Below the pieces are notes generated by a model that was not told the origin of the DNA, did not search any database, and saw only the letters and a program-made list of their open reading frames with translations. Shown here one piece after another: positions 34,875 through 43,705 of a stretch of 64,000 nucleotides of DNA. The DNA lies in contig NZ_RPOK01000001.1 of the NCBI RefSeq assembly GCF_003820355.1, forward strand, positions 522,847 to 586,846, in the 5' to 3' direction. Origin of the DNA: Paralteromonas sediminis. GTDB lineage: Bacteria; Pseudomonadota; Gammaproteobacteria; Enterobacterales; Alteromonadaceae. How positions within the stretch are numbered: the first letter of the stretch is position 1; every line of letters begins with the position of its first letter. The position numbers and the translations under genes are program-made.

Positions 34875-37343
34875 ATGACCTCAACCCCGTTTTATTTGTG
34901 TAGTGGTTTTCATCGAAGTGGCACGTCTTTAGTGGCACTGAGTATGGTGGAAAATGGCGTCGACATGGGCAGTACGCTAATGGGGCCCAGTATTTCCAAT
35001 GCCAATGGACATGGTGAAGACCCAGCCGTGGTAGACCTGCACGACCACTTTTTAGCCTTAAATGGCACTGATTGGTGTTACCCCGGTGATTACGAACTTA
35101 TATTGCCTGCAAATGCCTTAGAGTTAATGAAAAGCTATTTGAGTGGTCGGCAGCAGCAGTGTAGTGGCGGCGACCGGGGTTTTGGGGTAAAAGACCCAAG
35201 AGCCGTGTTGTTTCTGGACAACTGGTATCAAGCCGCCAATGGCGATATACGTTTTATTCTGGTTTATCGGCACTGGAAGTTTGCCGTGTCGTCGTTACTT
35301 AAACGTCACAGTCGAAACGTGTTGCAAAGCCATGAAGCGCTCATTCACAGACGCGAAGACATGGCATTTTGGCAACAGCCTGAGTTGGCAGCAAAAATGT
35401 GGCTAGTGGCCGCAGAGAAAATGTTAGCTTGCTTTTCCAAACATCCTGATAAAACTTTGTTATTTGAACAGTCAGCCTTTGTCGATCAAAACAATACTCT
35501 GTGTGATATTGCGGCAACAAAAGGTATTCACAGCGCGGCCTTAACGTCGAACAGTTTTGACCCGTCGCTGATGCAAAAAGATGTCCCAGAAAGTATGTTG
35601 GATATGCTTCCAGACGAAATAAAAGCGCGCTGTGAGGCGGTCAATCAACAACTGCAGGATTTGGCAGATGTCAGCGCGCCTTCCAAAGTGGCTACGCGTT
35701 CCTGTCATTCGCTTGTTGAAACCTTGGTAAATACCACGCTGCAAGGAACTGAAGAGACAGTTGGCGTTGATCAAGAAGACAGCACGCACTACCAACGAGA
35801 AAAATTGCAATTTGCATCAAAAACGCCCAGTGAAGCCATCGCGATAATGAAAAAGCTGGATCGTGACCTACTGCCTTATATCGACTGGGACTACTGGCTT
35901 ATTCGGCCAGGTTGCACGCCTACAGAGTCGGTTGAACTTTTTTACTTGGCAGTAAAGTGCAAACAACCCCGCGCCGCAGAGGTATTTTTAAGTCGAGCCG
36001 TAATTATGCGCGACCTGCATTGGCAGTGGCTGCACTTAGGTAATTTGTATTTTAATTTAGGCTTTATCAGTAACGCCAAACACTGTTACCAGGTGGCATT
36101 TGAAAAAGCGCCCAATAACGCAGGTATCATTGCTAAGCTGGCCGACATCAATACTGCTGAGGGTAAGCTGGCTGAGAGTAAAAAGTGCATTGAAAAAGCC
36201 AAAGCCATTGCTGAGGATAACCCGGCAATAAAAGATGCCCAAGTTAGGTTAGACCGGGCGTTGCAAAAAAGGGCCGATGAAGCGGCTTATCAAAAACACA
36301 AGCATACGCTCTTTACCCCAGAGGCGGATTACCAAGCCTTGGTCAATGCGTTTGAAACCGACAAAAAGTTGGGCCGTAAGCTCGACCGCTATATGGCCCA
36401 GGCGCACTTTATTTTAAGAGACAACGTGAGTTGGCTAGAGCAGGGCTGTGAGCCCTTATCAGAGGCTGCTAAGCGGTGTTTTCTCGATTATTTGTGTCAT
36501 CATCTTGAGCAGATTTGGTCAACAGCCACGCTACATAACGCTTTATTACCCTATGGCGACCAGCCCTCATTGAATAATTCAGCTACAGACAACCGCCCAT
36601 CTGTAGAACCTGTTGTCACCGATTACCAGCTTGGCGTGCATCTTCACGCTGAATATCCCCATGCGGTGCCTGAGATACTGGACTTTTTGAAGGTACTGCC
36701 CGCTACTTTTCAATTAGTGGTCACTGCCGCTGAAGTAAACCAAGAGACGCTTACTGAAATGCTTGCACAATACCCCCAATGTCAGCTGGTCATTGTGCCT
36801 GAAGGTGGGCAAGATGTGGCGGCATGGCTACTACATGCGGCTCCGCTTTTAAGCACCTGCGATCTAGTATTGAAACTGCACACGCAGGCTAGGTCCAATG
36901 AAAAAGGCATGGCCAGCTGGCCTTTGCAATTGCTCTGGTCACTGTTGGGTGATGCGTCTATTGTCAAACGAACCCTTAATGCGTTTTCTGCTAACCCATT
37001 TACCGGCTTAATGTTACCGCCTTATCTGCCTGCCGCAGTAAAGCATGTTGATTGGGAAATGACCCATCATATCCCCGACCTTGTCACCGAAAGAGTTAAT
37101 ACTGAGCTTAGGCAAAATGGGCCGCTGGGTTACTTTCCAGTGGGCAGAATGTTTTGGTATCGCCCCGATGCGTTAGCCAGTCTCACCAGTGGCAAGTGGT
37201 TACAAGATGATTTTGCGGGGGATGACGCGGGCAGTGAAAGCTCACTTATTGAAGATATTGAACGCATTATTGTGAAAGTGGCTTTAGCGCAGGGCTACGG
37301 TTTTCACTTTATTGATGTTTTTCCTAAAGTCTTTAGAATGTGA
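34875..37343 (+). CDS. Sulfotransferase / TPR / RgpF-like fusion protein
   Basis: 822 residues in three parts. Residues 1-215 are a sulfotransferase-type domain with the 5'-phosphosulfate loop SGFHRSGTSLV (10-20) and a 3'-phosphate-binding VYRHWKFAVSSLL region near 135-147. About residues 370-465 are TPR-like repeats (WLHLGNLYFNLGFISNAKHCY). About 580-822 resemble the rhamnan-synthesis RgpF domain (LGVHLHAEYPHAVPEIL, LVLKLHTQ, a late Asp/Glu-rich motif). It probably modifies a surface glycan. Whether it sulfates, glycosylates or does both is not decided by the sequence. It starts 18 bases after the LicD gene. Confidence 0.78.
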   Translation: MTSTPFYLCSGFHRSGTSLVALSMVENGVDMGSTLMGPSISNANGHGEDPAVVDLHDHFLALNGTDWCYPGDYELILPANALELMKSYLSGRQQQCSGGDRGFGVKDPRAVLFLDNWYQAANGDIRFILVYRHWKFAVSSLLKRHSRNVLQSHEALIHRREDMAFWQQPELAAKMWLVAAEKMLACFSKHPDKTLLFEQSAFVDQNNTLCDIAATKGIHSAALTSNSFDPSLMQKDVPESMLDMLPDEIKARCEAVNQQLQDLADVSAPSKVATRSCHSLVETLVNTTLQGTEETVGVDQEDSTHYQREKLQFASKTPSEAIAIMKKLDRDLLPYIDWDYWLIRPGCTPTESVELFYLAVKCKQPRAAEVFLSRAVIMRDLHWQWLHLGNLYFNLGFISNAKHCYQVAFEKAPNNAGIIAKLADINTAEGKLAESKKCIEKAKAIAEDNPAIKDAQVRLDRALQKRADEAAYQKHKHTLFTPEADYQALVNAFETDKKLGRKLDRYMAQAHFILRDNVSWLEQGCEPLSEAAKRCFLDYLCHHLEQIWSTATLHNALLPYGDQPSLNNSATDNRPSVEPVVTDYQLGVHLHAEYPHAVPEILDFLKVLPATFQLVVTAAEVNQETLTEMLAQYPQCQLVIVPEGGQDVAAWLLHAAPLLSTCDLVLKLHTQARSNEKGMASWPLQLLWSLLGDASIVKRTLNAFSANPFTGLMLPPYLPAAVKHVDWEMTHHIPDLVTERVNTELRQNGPLGYFPVGRMFWYRPDALASLTSGKWLQDDFAGDDAGSESSLIEDIERIIVKVALAQGYGFHFIDVFPKVFRM

Positions 37344-37400
37344 GCCCTTCGAAAAATGACGAATAATAAGCCAGCTGCCATGCTCGGTGAGGGGAAGTGA

Positions 37401-37856
37401 TTGACGACTATAGTGACCTACGGCACCTTTGATTTGTACCACATCGGGCATGTAAAGCTATTGAAGCGCCTAAAGCAAATGGGCGATCGCTTAGTGGTGG
37501 GGTTGTCTACGGATGAGTTTAACCAGCTAAAGGGCAAACAAGTGGTTATCCCGTTTGAGGACAGGAAGGAGATCTTGTTGTCTTGTCGCTACGTTGATGA
37601 TGTGTTTGAAGAGCACAGTTGGGAACAAAAGCGGGATGATCTTATCCGTGAAAAGGCGGATATTTTCGCCATTGGTGATGATTGGGCAGGCAAGTTTGAT
37701 GATCTGGAAGATATCGTTAAGGTGATTTATTTGCCCAGAACCAAAGACATATCCACCACCGAACTCAAAACTGTGCTGTCTTATTTAGACAAGGAAAAGG
37801 TCAGCGAAGTAAAAAACGTTATGGACAACTTAGTCACGCTAATTAACCAGTTGTAA
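37401..37856 (+). CDS. tagD: TagD-like glycerol-3-phosphate cytidylyltransferase
   Basis: 151-residue nucleotidyltransferase that would join CTP and glycerol-3-phosphate to CDP-glycerol. Signature GTFDLYHIGHVKLL (residues 8-21) includes the HxGH motif; the RTKDISTTELK stretch near residue 113 corresponds to the family RT-(D/E)-G-ISTT motif. I use TTG 37401 as the start because AGGGGAA lies just upstream and it begins the conserved first strand. Length is slightly above the 130 of TagD. Close relatives using other phospho-alcohols or sugars (for example RfaE-type) cannot be fully excluded. Confidence 0.85.
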   Translation: MTTIVTYGTFDLYHIGHVKLLKRLKQMGDRLVVGLSTDEFNQLKGKQVVIPFEDRKEILLSCRYVDDVFEEHSWEQKRDDLIREKADIFAIGDDWAGKFDDLEDIVKVIYLPRTKDISTTELKTVLSYLDKEKVSEVKNVMDNLVTLINQL

Positions 37857-37967
37857 TACCGGTGTCTGGAAACTGTGTCTTCATTAATGAGGCACTGCCG
37901 TGTATGATAATTTCAACGAAAAATATGCGTTTAAAAAATAATAATGTATTAGTGGGATCCGCTCCTT

Positions 37968-39692
37968 GTGAAAAAAGTTAAGTCGCTCGTTAAACGTCTC
38001 CTTGGACGTCCCGTTTCTGAAGCCGCCCCTGTCACCGTAGATATTTGCTCGCAAACACACAATGGCTTTGTGGTGATTGGTTGGTATTTTGCCGACAGGG
38101 TAAGTGATGTTGGTTTAGTCGATGCTGAAAACGCGAAGCTTGACTATGACTTGACTTACATAGATCGGCAAGATGTGGTTGAGCATCTGGGTCGACCCGC
38201 TAAGGGTTTTCAGTTGCTGAGTACTACTGAATTGGCATTGTCAGACATAAAACTTGCCGTTACCTTATTCAATGGCTTGTCAGAGTACCTTCCGTTGGCA
38301 CTCGTTAATGCTGATCAATTTGCAATGCCGAGCGGCACAGCAGAATCCGAAATAGAAATTACTGAACAAGACGTGCGAGAACGTGCGTCTTGTCACTATG
38401 CCATTGTTACTGACACCCATGCTTTTTTAAGTGGTTGGATAGCTGACGAAAATGACACTATCTCAGGGCAATTGGTCACCAAGAAGGGGCGCAACCTCGG
38501 CCATATAGTGAAACAGCTCCGCGTGGGACGAAGCGATGTTCAAGATGTGCTTGGTGAAAAAGTGAAATGGCTCAACGGTTTTTTGGTTTTGATTGAGCTA
38601 GACGATGTAAAAGTACCGGAAGGGGGGGAAATCTTTTTCTCTATACAACACGCCTCTGGAAAAGAGCAGCGCGTAGCCGTTCAAGAAGTGTATCGGGCTG
38701 AAAAAGAGCCCATGGCTAACCTCAAGCGTTTACTCAATGCCTGGATGCCACACATTGCTGAGCATTTAGATGCGCACACGTTATTCAAACCCATTATTGA
38801 CGTGCTATACCCACTGGATAAAACGACACAAGCCAAACGCGTTGATGTGGGCGGCCGAGTGGCAAAGCCAAGGGCTTCTGTGGTCATTCCGCTCTATGGC
38901 CGATACGATTTTATGCGTTATCAGCTTTCGCATTTCGACCGTTATGACGCCTATGCCGATGTAGAGATTCTCTATGTGGTGGATGACCCCAGAATTGAAG
39001 ACAAGGTCAAAAAGCTGGCCAACACTTTAAGCTACAGCATCAAGCATCCATTTAGTGTGGTGTACCTAAAAGAAAATGTGGGTTTTGGTAAGGCGAATAA
39101 CATTGGGGTGAAGCAGGCTTCGTCAGAACATATCGTACTGCTGAATTCAGACGTTCTGCCCAAAGACAGCAGCTGGTTGGCTGATATGCTTGCCTTAGCC
39201 CAACAGCCGCAGGCCGGTATCGTGGGCGCGCGTTTGTTGTATGAAGACGACACGATACAGCATGATGGTATGGCACCTATGACAGTAGCTGAATATCCCG
39301 GCTTATTTTTCAATGACCATCCAAAGAAGGGTTGGCCCAAGCATTTGGTTGCCGTGCCAGAGCCTGAACCTGTATCTAAAATGGCTTTACTCACCGCTGC
39401 GTGCTGGGTCATGAAAAAAGCCTTGTTTGAGGAGGTTGGCGGGTTTGCACCTGAATACATATTGGGTGATTTTGAAGATTCAGATATGTGTTTAAAAGTA
39501 TTAGCCAAAGGCTATACGAATTACATGGATCACGGGGCTGAGCTATACCATCTTGAACGTCAGTCTCAAAACCTGGTGGAATCAGGTAGCTGGAAGCATA
39601 ACGTCACTATTCTCAATGCCATTACGTTTAACCGCAAGTGGGAGAAGCAACTCAACCACTTAGTGCAATCCGGGGACAATCACCATGGATAA
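37968..39692 (+). CDS. Glycosyltransferase family 2 with N-terminal accessory domains
   Basis: 574 residues. About residues 305-560 form a GT-A glycosyltransferase: ASVVIPLYGRYDFMRYQL, VVYLKENVGFGKANNIG, LLNSDVLPKDSSW (metal-site Asp), and ILGDFEDSDMCLK near 497. The first 240 residues seem to hold two beta-rich units (GFVVIGWYFADR and AFLSGWIADEND begin similar stretches), perhaps a duplicated domain. It starts with GTG (37968) and has only a weak ribosome site. The stop overlaps the next gene by eight bases. Confidence 0.85.
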   Translation: MKKVKSLVKRLLGRPVSEAAPVTVDICSQTHNGFVVIGWYFADRVSDVGLVDAENAKLDYDLTYIDRQDVVEHLGRPAKGFQLLSTTELALSDIKLAVTLFNGLSEYLPLALVNADQFAMPSGTAESEIEITEQDVRERASCHYAIVTDTHAFLSGWIADENDTISGQLVTKKGRNLGHIVKQLRVGRSDVQDVLGEKVKWLNGFLVLIELDDVKVPEGGEIFFSIQHASGKEQRVAVQEVYRAEKEPMANLKRLLNAWMPHIAEHLDAHTLFKPIIDVLYPLDKTTQAKRVDVGGRVAKPRASVVIPLYGRYDFMRYQLSHFDRYDAYADVEILYVVDDPRIEDKVKKLANTLSYSIKHPFSVVYLKENVGFGKANNIGVKQASSEHIVLLNSDVLPKDSSWLADMLALAQQPQAGIVGARLLYEDDTIQHDGMAPMTVAEYPGLFFNDHPKKGWPKHLVAVPEPEPVSKMALLTAACWVMKKALFEEVGGFAPEYILGDFEDSDMCLKVLAKGYTNYMDHGAELYHLERQSQNLVESGSWKHNVTILNAITFNRKWEKQLNHLVQSGDNHHG

Positions 39693-40899
39693 AGTTGTAT
39701 TTATTTCTCATGGCCACCCGGACCTCAGTAAAGGTGGTGCAGAAGTTGCCTCTTGGAATCTGTATCAGTTGTTGAAGTCGGAAGGCGTAGAATGCTTGTA
39801 TATCGCCAGAGCGGATGAAAAGAGCCACGGGGGCTCTACCTTCTCACAGCGGGGCGACGAAGTGCTCTTTCACACTAAAATCCAAGACTGGTTTAGTTTA
39901 AGTTCGGGCAATACCAAAGCTTTATTTGGTGATTTGGGTAAGCTGCTAAAGAGTTTCTCGCCTGATATTGTGCATGTACATCACTATGCCCATATGGGGA
40001 TAGAGATTTTCTCAGCCATTAGGCGTGCTGTGCCCAAGGCTAAAATTGTGTTTACGCTCCACGAGTTCATGGCAATGTGCTTTCACAATGGCCAGATGGT
40101 TACCAAAGACAAACTCAAGTTGTGTAACAAAGCTGTTTTTTCCGATTGTCATGGTTGTTTTCCACAGCATTCACCGGGTGACTTTTTCTTACGCAAGCAA
40201 TACATACTTGACCATTTTTCTCATGTTGATCAGTTTGTCTCGCCTAGTGAATTTCTGGCCGAGCGCTATGTTGAATGGGGAATACCGGAAGATAAAATGA
40301 CGGTGCTTGAGAATGTGCTGCCAGACGTTGAGCCTATCGCGCCGCGGGCATTATCAGACGGCGACAAGCGTTACCGGTTTGCCTTTTTTGGGCAGATTAA
40401 CCCCTACAAGGGGCTCGACCTGTTATTGCAAGCCATTGCGTTATTACCGCAGGCCATTCGCAGCAAAATCAGACTGGATGTGCATGGTGCCAACCTCGAT
40501 GTGCAGCAAAGTAGTTTTAAGGAAAAGGTCACTGAGTTACTTGAAGAGGTAGAAGACGTGGTGCACCTTCGTGGTCAGTACGACGCTGACCAGTTACCTA
40601 GCAGAATAGCCGAATGTGACTGGGTAGTCATGCCCTCAATATGGTGGGAAAACTCGCCGGTAGTGATACAAGAAGCCATTCGATTTGGCAGACCCTTAAT
40701 CGGTGCCAACATTGGTGGTATGAAGGAAAAGATTGAAGGAAAAGCCGGCTTAACGTTTGAAGTGCGAAGTGCCGCCTCGTTGGCAGATACCATTAAGCGG
40801 GCCATTGAACCTGACGTATTTGATCACTGGCATGCAAAGCTAGAGACGTATGCGTGTGCAAAATCAGCGCATCTCAAATTTTTGCGTTCGCTGGTATAA
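39685..40899 (+). CDS. Glycosyltransferase family 4
   Basis: 404-residue GT-B enzyme. The N-terminal acceptor domain begins VVFISHGHPDLSKGGAEVAS with the glycine-rich loop. The C-terminal donor domain starts near residue 235 (FAFFGQINPYKGLDLLLQA) and has the EX7E motif in WWENSPVVIQEAI near residue 327. A cysteine-rich loop (CNKAVFSDCHGCFP, about 150-163) resembles the zinc-like insertion in some GT4 proteins. It overlaps the preceding GT2 gene, so the two probably act on the same glycan. Confidence 0.9.
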   Translation: MDKVVFISHGHPDLSKGGAEVASWNLYQLLKSEGVECLYIARADEKSHGGSTFSQRGDEVLFHTKIQDWFSLSSGNTKALFGDLGKLLKSFSPDIVHVHHYAHMGIEIFSAIRRAVPKAKIVFTLHEFMAMCFHNGQMVTKDKLKLCNKAVFSDCHGCFPQHSPGDFFLRKQYILDHFSHVDQFVSPSEFLAERYVEWGIPEDKMTVLENVLPDVEPIAPRALSDGDKRYRFAFFGQINPYKGLDLLLQAIALLPQAIRSKIRLDVHGANLDVQQSSFKEKVTELLEEVEDVVHLRGQYDADQLPSRIAECDWVVMPSIWWENSPVVIQEAIRFGRPLIGANIGGMKEKIEGKAGLTFEVRSAASLADTIKRAIEPDVFDHWHAKLETYACAKSAHLKFLRSLV

Positions 40900-40972
40900 A
40901 GATAAAGTATTGACCTAAGTGAATCGCAGGGCGATGGTTATGCTAACTGTGTGTAAAGGAGTGTAGAGAGAA

Positions 40973-42313
40973 ATGCGTGTTACGGTATTTGGAATTGGCT
41001 ATGTCGGCCTGGTGCAAGCCGCAGTAATGGCTGAAGTGGGGCACGACGTAGTCTGCATTGACGTTGACCAAAATAAAGTGGATAAGCTCAAAGAAGGCAT
41101 CATTCCCATTTATGAGCCTGGTTTAACGCCTTTGGTAAAAAGCAACTTTGAAGCGGGTAGATTACAATTTACCACAGACGCAAAAAAGGGCATTGAACAC
41201 GGAAACTTGATATTCATTGCCGTAGGCACTCCTCCTGACGAAGACGGCTCGGCCGATCTTAAATACGTGTTAGCGGTAGCTGAAACCATCGCCACGCACA
41301 TGCAAGGCCACAAAGTGGTTATCAACAAGTCCACGGTACCTGTAGGTACGGCTGACAAAGTGCGCAATAAAATATCAGATACCCTTAAAAGTTTAGGCAA
41401 AGAGACGACTTTTGATGTGGTGTCTAATCCTGAGTTTCTAAAAGAAGGCTCTGCGGTTAATGATTGCATGCGCCCTGATCGCATTATACTGGGCACAGAC
41501 AGCGAGCAGGCAGAAAAGCTGTTGCGTGAATTGTATTCCCCGTTTAACAGAAATCACGACAAAGTGATTACCATGGACATCCGCAGTGCCGAGCTCACTA
41601 AATATGCGGCTAACTGTATGCTGGCGACCAAAATCAGTTTTATGAATGAGATTGCCAACCTAGCAGAGCGTTTTGGAGCCGATGTAGAAAATGTGCGTCG
41701 CGGGATCGGATCAGACCCGCGAATAGGGTATCAGTTTATCTATCCTGGTTGTGGATACGGCGGTTCGTGTTTCCCCAAAGATGTGCAAGCGCTTGTTCGC
41801 AGTGCAAATGCAGCTGGGTATCAGGCTCGCGTTTTAGAGGCGGTTGAAGCGGTAAACTACGACCAAAAAGAAAAATTATTTGAATACATTAACCGTCATT
41901 TCTCGGGCGACCTGAAAGGTAAAAAAGTGGCGCTGTGGGGGTTGTCGTTTAAACCGAATACTGACGACATGCGAGAAGCGTCTAGCCGTGTATTGATGGA
42001 AAAATTATGGGCTGCAGGGGCTAGCGTGCAGGCGTTCGACCCTGAGGCAATGGAAGAAACTCAGCGTATTTATGGCGTGCGCCAGGATTTGCAGCTAACC
42101 GGCACAAAAGAAGCCGCGTTGGCGGGTGCCGACTTTTTGGTTATCTGCACAGAGTGGCAAGCATTCAGAGCACCTGATTTCGAAGCCATTAAGGCCGCGC
42201 TGACATACCCGTTAATTTTTGACGGTCGAAACCTATTTGAACCAACACGTATGATGGAATACGGATTGCATTACTACGCTATTGGTCGCGGTTTATCAGT
42301 TCAAGGACAATAA
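40973..42313 (+). CDS. ugd: UDP-glucose 6-dehydrogenase
   Basis: Oxidises UDP-glucose twice to UDP-glucuronate with NAD. The 446-residue enzyme has the Rossmann motif GIGYVG (residues 7-12) and [14 protein letters not shown] near 151-164. The catalytic Cys266 lies in [10 protein letters not shown], and the C-terminal domain includes [16 protein letters not shown] ribosome site AAAGGAG lies upstream. It is followed after 3 bases by galU, which makes its substrate. Confidence 0.97.
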   Translation: MRVTVFGIGYVGLVQAAVMAEVGHDVVCIDVDQNKVDKLKEGIIPIYEPGLTPLVKSNFEAGRLQFTTDAKKGIEHGNLIFIAVGTPPDEDGSADLKYVLAVAETIATHMQGHKVVINKSTVPVGTADKVRNKISDTLKSLGKETTFDVVSNPEFLKEGSAVNDCMRPDRIILGTDSEQAEKLLRELYSPFNRNHDKVITMDIRSAELTKYAANCMLATKISFMNEIANLAERFGADVENVRRGIGSDPRIGYQFIYPGCGYGGSCFPKDVQALVRSANAAGYQARVLEAVEAVNYDQKEKLFEYINRHFSGDLKGKKVALWGLSFKPNTDDMREASSRVLMEKLWAAGASVQAFDPEAMEETQRIYGVRQDLQLTGTKEAALAGADFLVICTEWQAFRAPDFEAIKAALTYPLIFDGRNLFEPTRMMEYGLHYYAIGRGLSVQGQ

Positions 42314-42316
42314 CAA

Positions 42317-43207
42317 ATGAGTCAAGTTAAAAAAGCCATTATTCCTGTTGCGGGGCTGGGTACCCGCATGTTGCCAGCAACAAAAGCAATTCCAAAAGAA
42401 ATGTTGCCCGTGGTAGACAAGCCTCTTATTCAGTATGTAGTGAATGAGTGTGTACAGGCAGGGATTAGAGAAATCATTTTGGTGACCCACGCCAGTAAAA
42501 ACAGTATCGAAAACCACTTTGACACCTCGTTTGAGTTAGAAGCTACATTAGAAAAGCGGGTTAAACGTCAGTTACTGGAAGACGTACAAGCGATTTGCCC
42601 CAAAGACGTTACAATCATGCACGTGCGTCAAGGTGTTGCGAATGGTTTGGGACATGCAATTTTGTGTGCTCGGCCGCTTATTGGTGAAGCGCCCTGCGCC
42701 ATTGTGTTGCCTGATGTCATCATTGACGACAACGCGAGTAATCCTAAAAAGGATAACCTGGCTGATATGGTGGCCAAGTTTAATACCACACGGGTTAGTC
42801 AGGTGATGGTGGAGCAAGTGCCACAAGAAGACGTAACCAAGTTTGGTATTGTCGATCTGGACGGCGCGTCGATTAACCCGGGCGAATCGGCAAAGATTCA
42901 TCAAATGGTTGAAAAGCCGGCTCTTGAAGATGCGCCATCAGACTTAGCGGTTGTAGGGCGTTATGTGCTTTCTGAAAATCTCTGGGATTTGCTCGAATTT
43001 ACCCCACCCGGTGCTGGCGATGAAATTCAGCTTACCGACGCCATCGCTTCATTGATGAAAACGGAGCAGGTGGATGCTTACTACATGAAGGGTAAGAGCC
43101 ATGACTGTGGCAGTAAGCTCGGATATATGAAAGCGAACGTCGAATATGCCATGCGTCATCCAGAGCTTGGAGAGGCCTTTAAGGAATACCTTAAAACCCT
43201 TTCCTAA
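42317..43207 (+). CDS. galU: UTP-glucose-1-phosphate uridylyltransferase GalU
   Basis: Makes UDP-glucose from glucose-1-phosphate and UTP. The 296-residue nucleotidyltransferase has [20 protein letters not shown] near the N-terminus, VLPDVIID at the metal site, and [21 protein letters not shown]. The full length is present. With ugd and galE it gives UDP-Glc, UDP-Gal and UDP-GlcA for the surface glycans. It ends the plus-strand island and is closed by a terminator. Confidence 0.97.
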   Translation: MSQVKKAIIPVAGLGTRMLPATKAIPKEMLPVVDKPLIQYVVNECVQAGIREIILVTHASKNSIENHFDTSFELEATLEKRVKRQLLEDVQAICPKDVTIMHVRQGVANGLGHAILCARPLIGEAPCAIVLPDVIIDDNASNPKKDNLADMVAKFNTTRVSQVMVEQVPQEDVTKFGIVDLDGASINPGESAKIHQMVEKPALEDAPSDLAVVGRYVLSENLWDLLEFTPPGAGDEIQLTDAIASLMKTEQVDAYYMKGKSHDCGSKLGYMKANVEYAMRHPELGEAFKEYLKTLS

Positions 43208-43220
43208 TTTATCGATGATG

Positions 43221-43247
43221 AAAAAAGGGCTCAAAAGAGCCCTTTTT
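43221..43247. terminator. Bidirectional intrinsic terminator between galU and comEA-like gene
   Basis: Stem GGGCTC/GAGCCC (43227-43232, 43237-43242), loop AAAA, flanked by an A-tract (43221-43226) and a T-tract (43243-43247), so it can serve both convergent genes. It touches the stop of the minus-strand gene. Confidence 0.9.
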
Positions 43248-43569
43248 AGTTTACTGAGATTTGGTCACTGAATTTTGCTAACAGCTTGTCGCCAATTCCT
43301 TTGACTAGAGTAATATCGTTAATGGTTTTAAACTGACCAAACTGCGTGCGGTATGCCACAATCGCTTCTGCTTTAGACTTTCCCACACCTGGCAACGACA
43401 TCAGCGTATTCACATCGGCCGTGTTCAGGTTAATTTTATCAGATGTTTGTTGGCTCGCAGATAGCGATGCTTGTTGTGCTTCAATAGCGGTTGCGCTTGA
43501 GTGAAAGCTAGCTGCGCATGCACATGCACCGAGCAGGCTGGCAACGAGCAGAGTTTTAAAGTGCTTCAT
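43246..43569 (-). CDS. ComEA-like helix-hairpin-helix protein
   Basis: 107 residues: signal peptide (about 1-28, Ala/Cys-rich), a Gln/Ser-rich linker, and a ComEA domain (about 45-107) with paired HhH motifs LNTADVNTLMSLPGVGKSKA and ITLVKGIGDKLLAKF. Exported proteins of this kind bind DNA in the periplasm during DNA uptake, although many gammaproteobacteria carry them without known competence. The gene stands alone between two terminator-like structures. Confidence 0.88.
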   Translation of the reverse strand: MKHFKTLLVASLLGACACAASFHSSATAIEAQQASLSASQQTSDKINLNTADVNTLMSLPGVGKSKAEAIVAYRTQFGQFKTINDITLVKGIGDKLLAKFSDQISVN

Positions 43570-43669
43570 AATATCTCCTTGATTAATGATTTAATGCCTC
43601 CTGGCATCACAAACAAAAATAGCAAAGAAGATAGAAGTGAGATAGACGAGGTTATGATCAGGTTTTGTG

Positions 43670-43699
43670 TTGAGGTGCCTACAAATGCAGGCACCTCAA
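43670..43699 (-). terminator. Strong inverted repeat after isocitrate dehydrogenase gene
   Basis: A perfect 11-base dyad, TTGAGGTGCCT (43670-43680) and AGGCACCTCAA (43689-43699), with an 8-base loop begins 6 bases past the gene's stop. No T-tract follows on either strand, so it may act as a 3' stabilising hairpin or a Rho-assisted terminator. Confidence 0.55.
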
Positions 43700-43705
43700 T
43701 GAATA

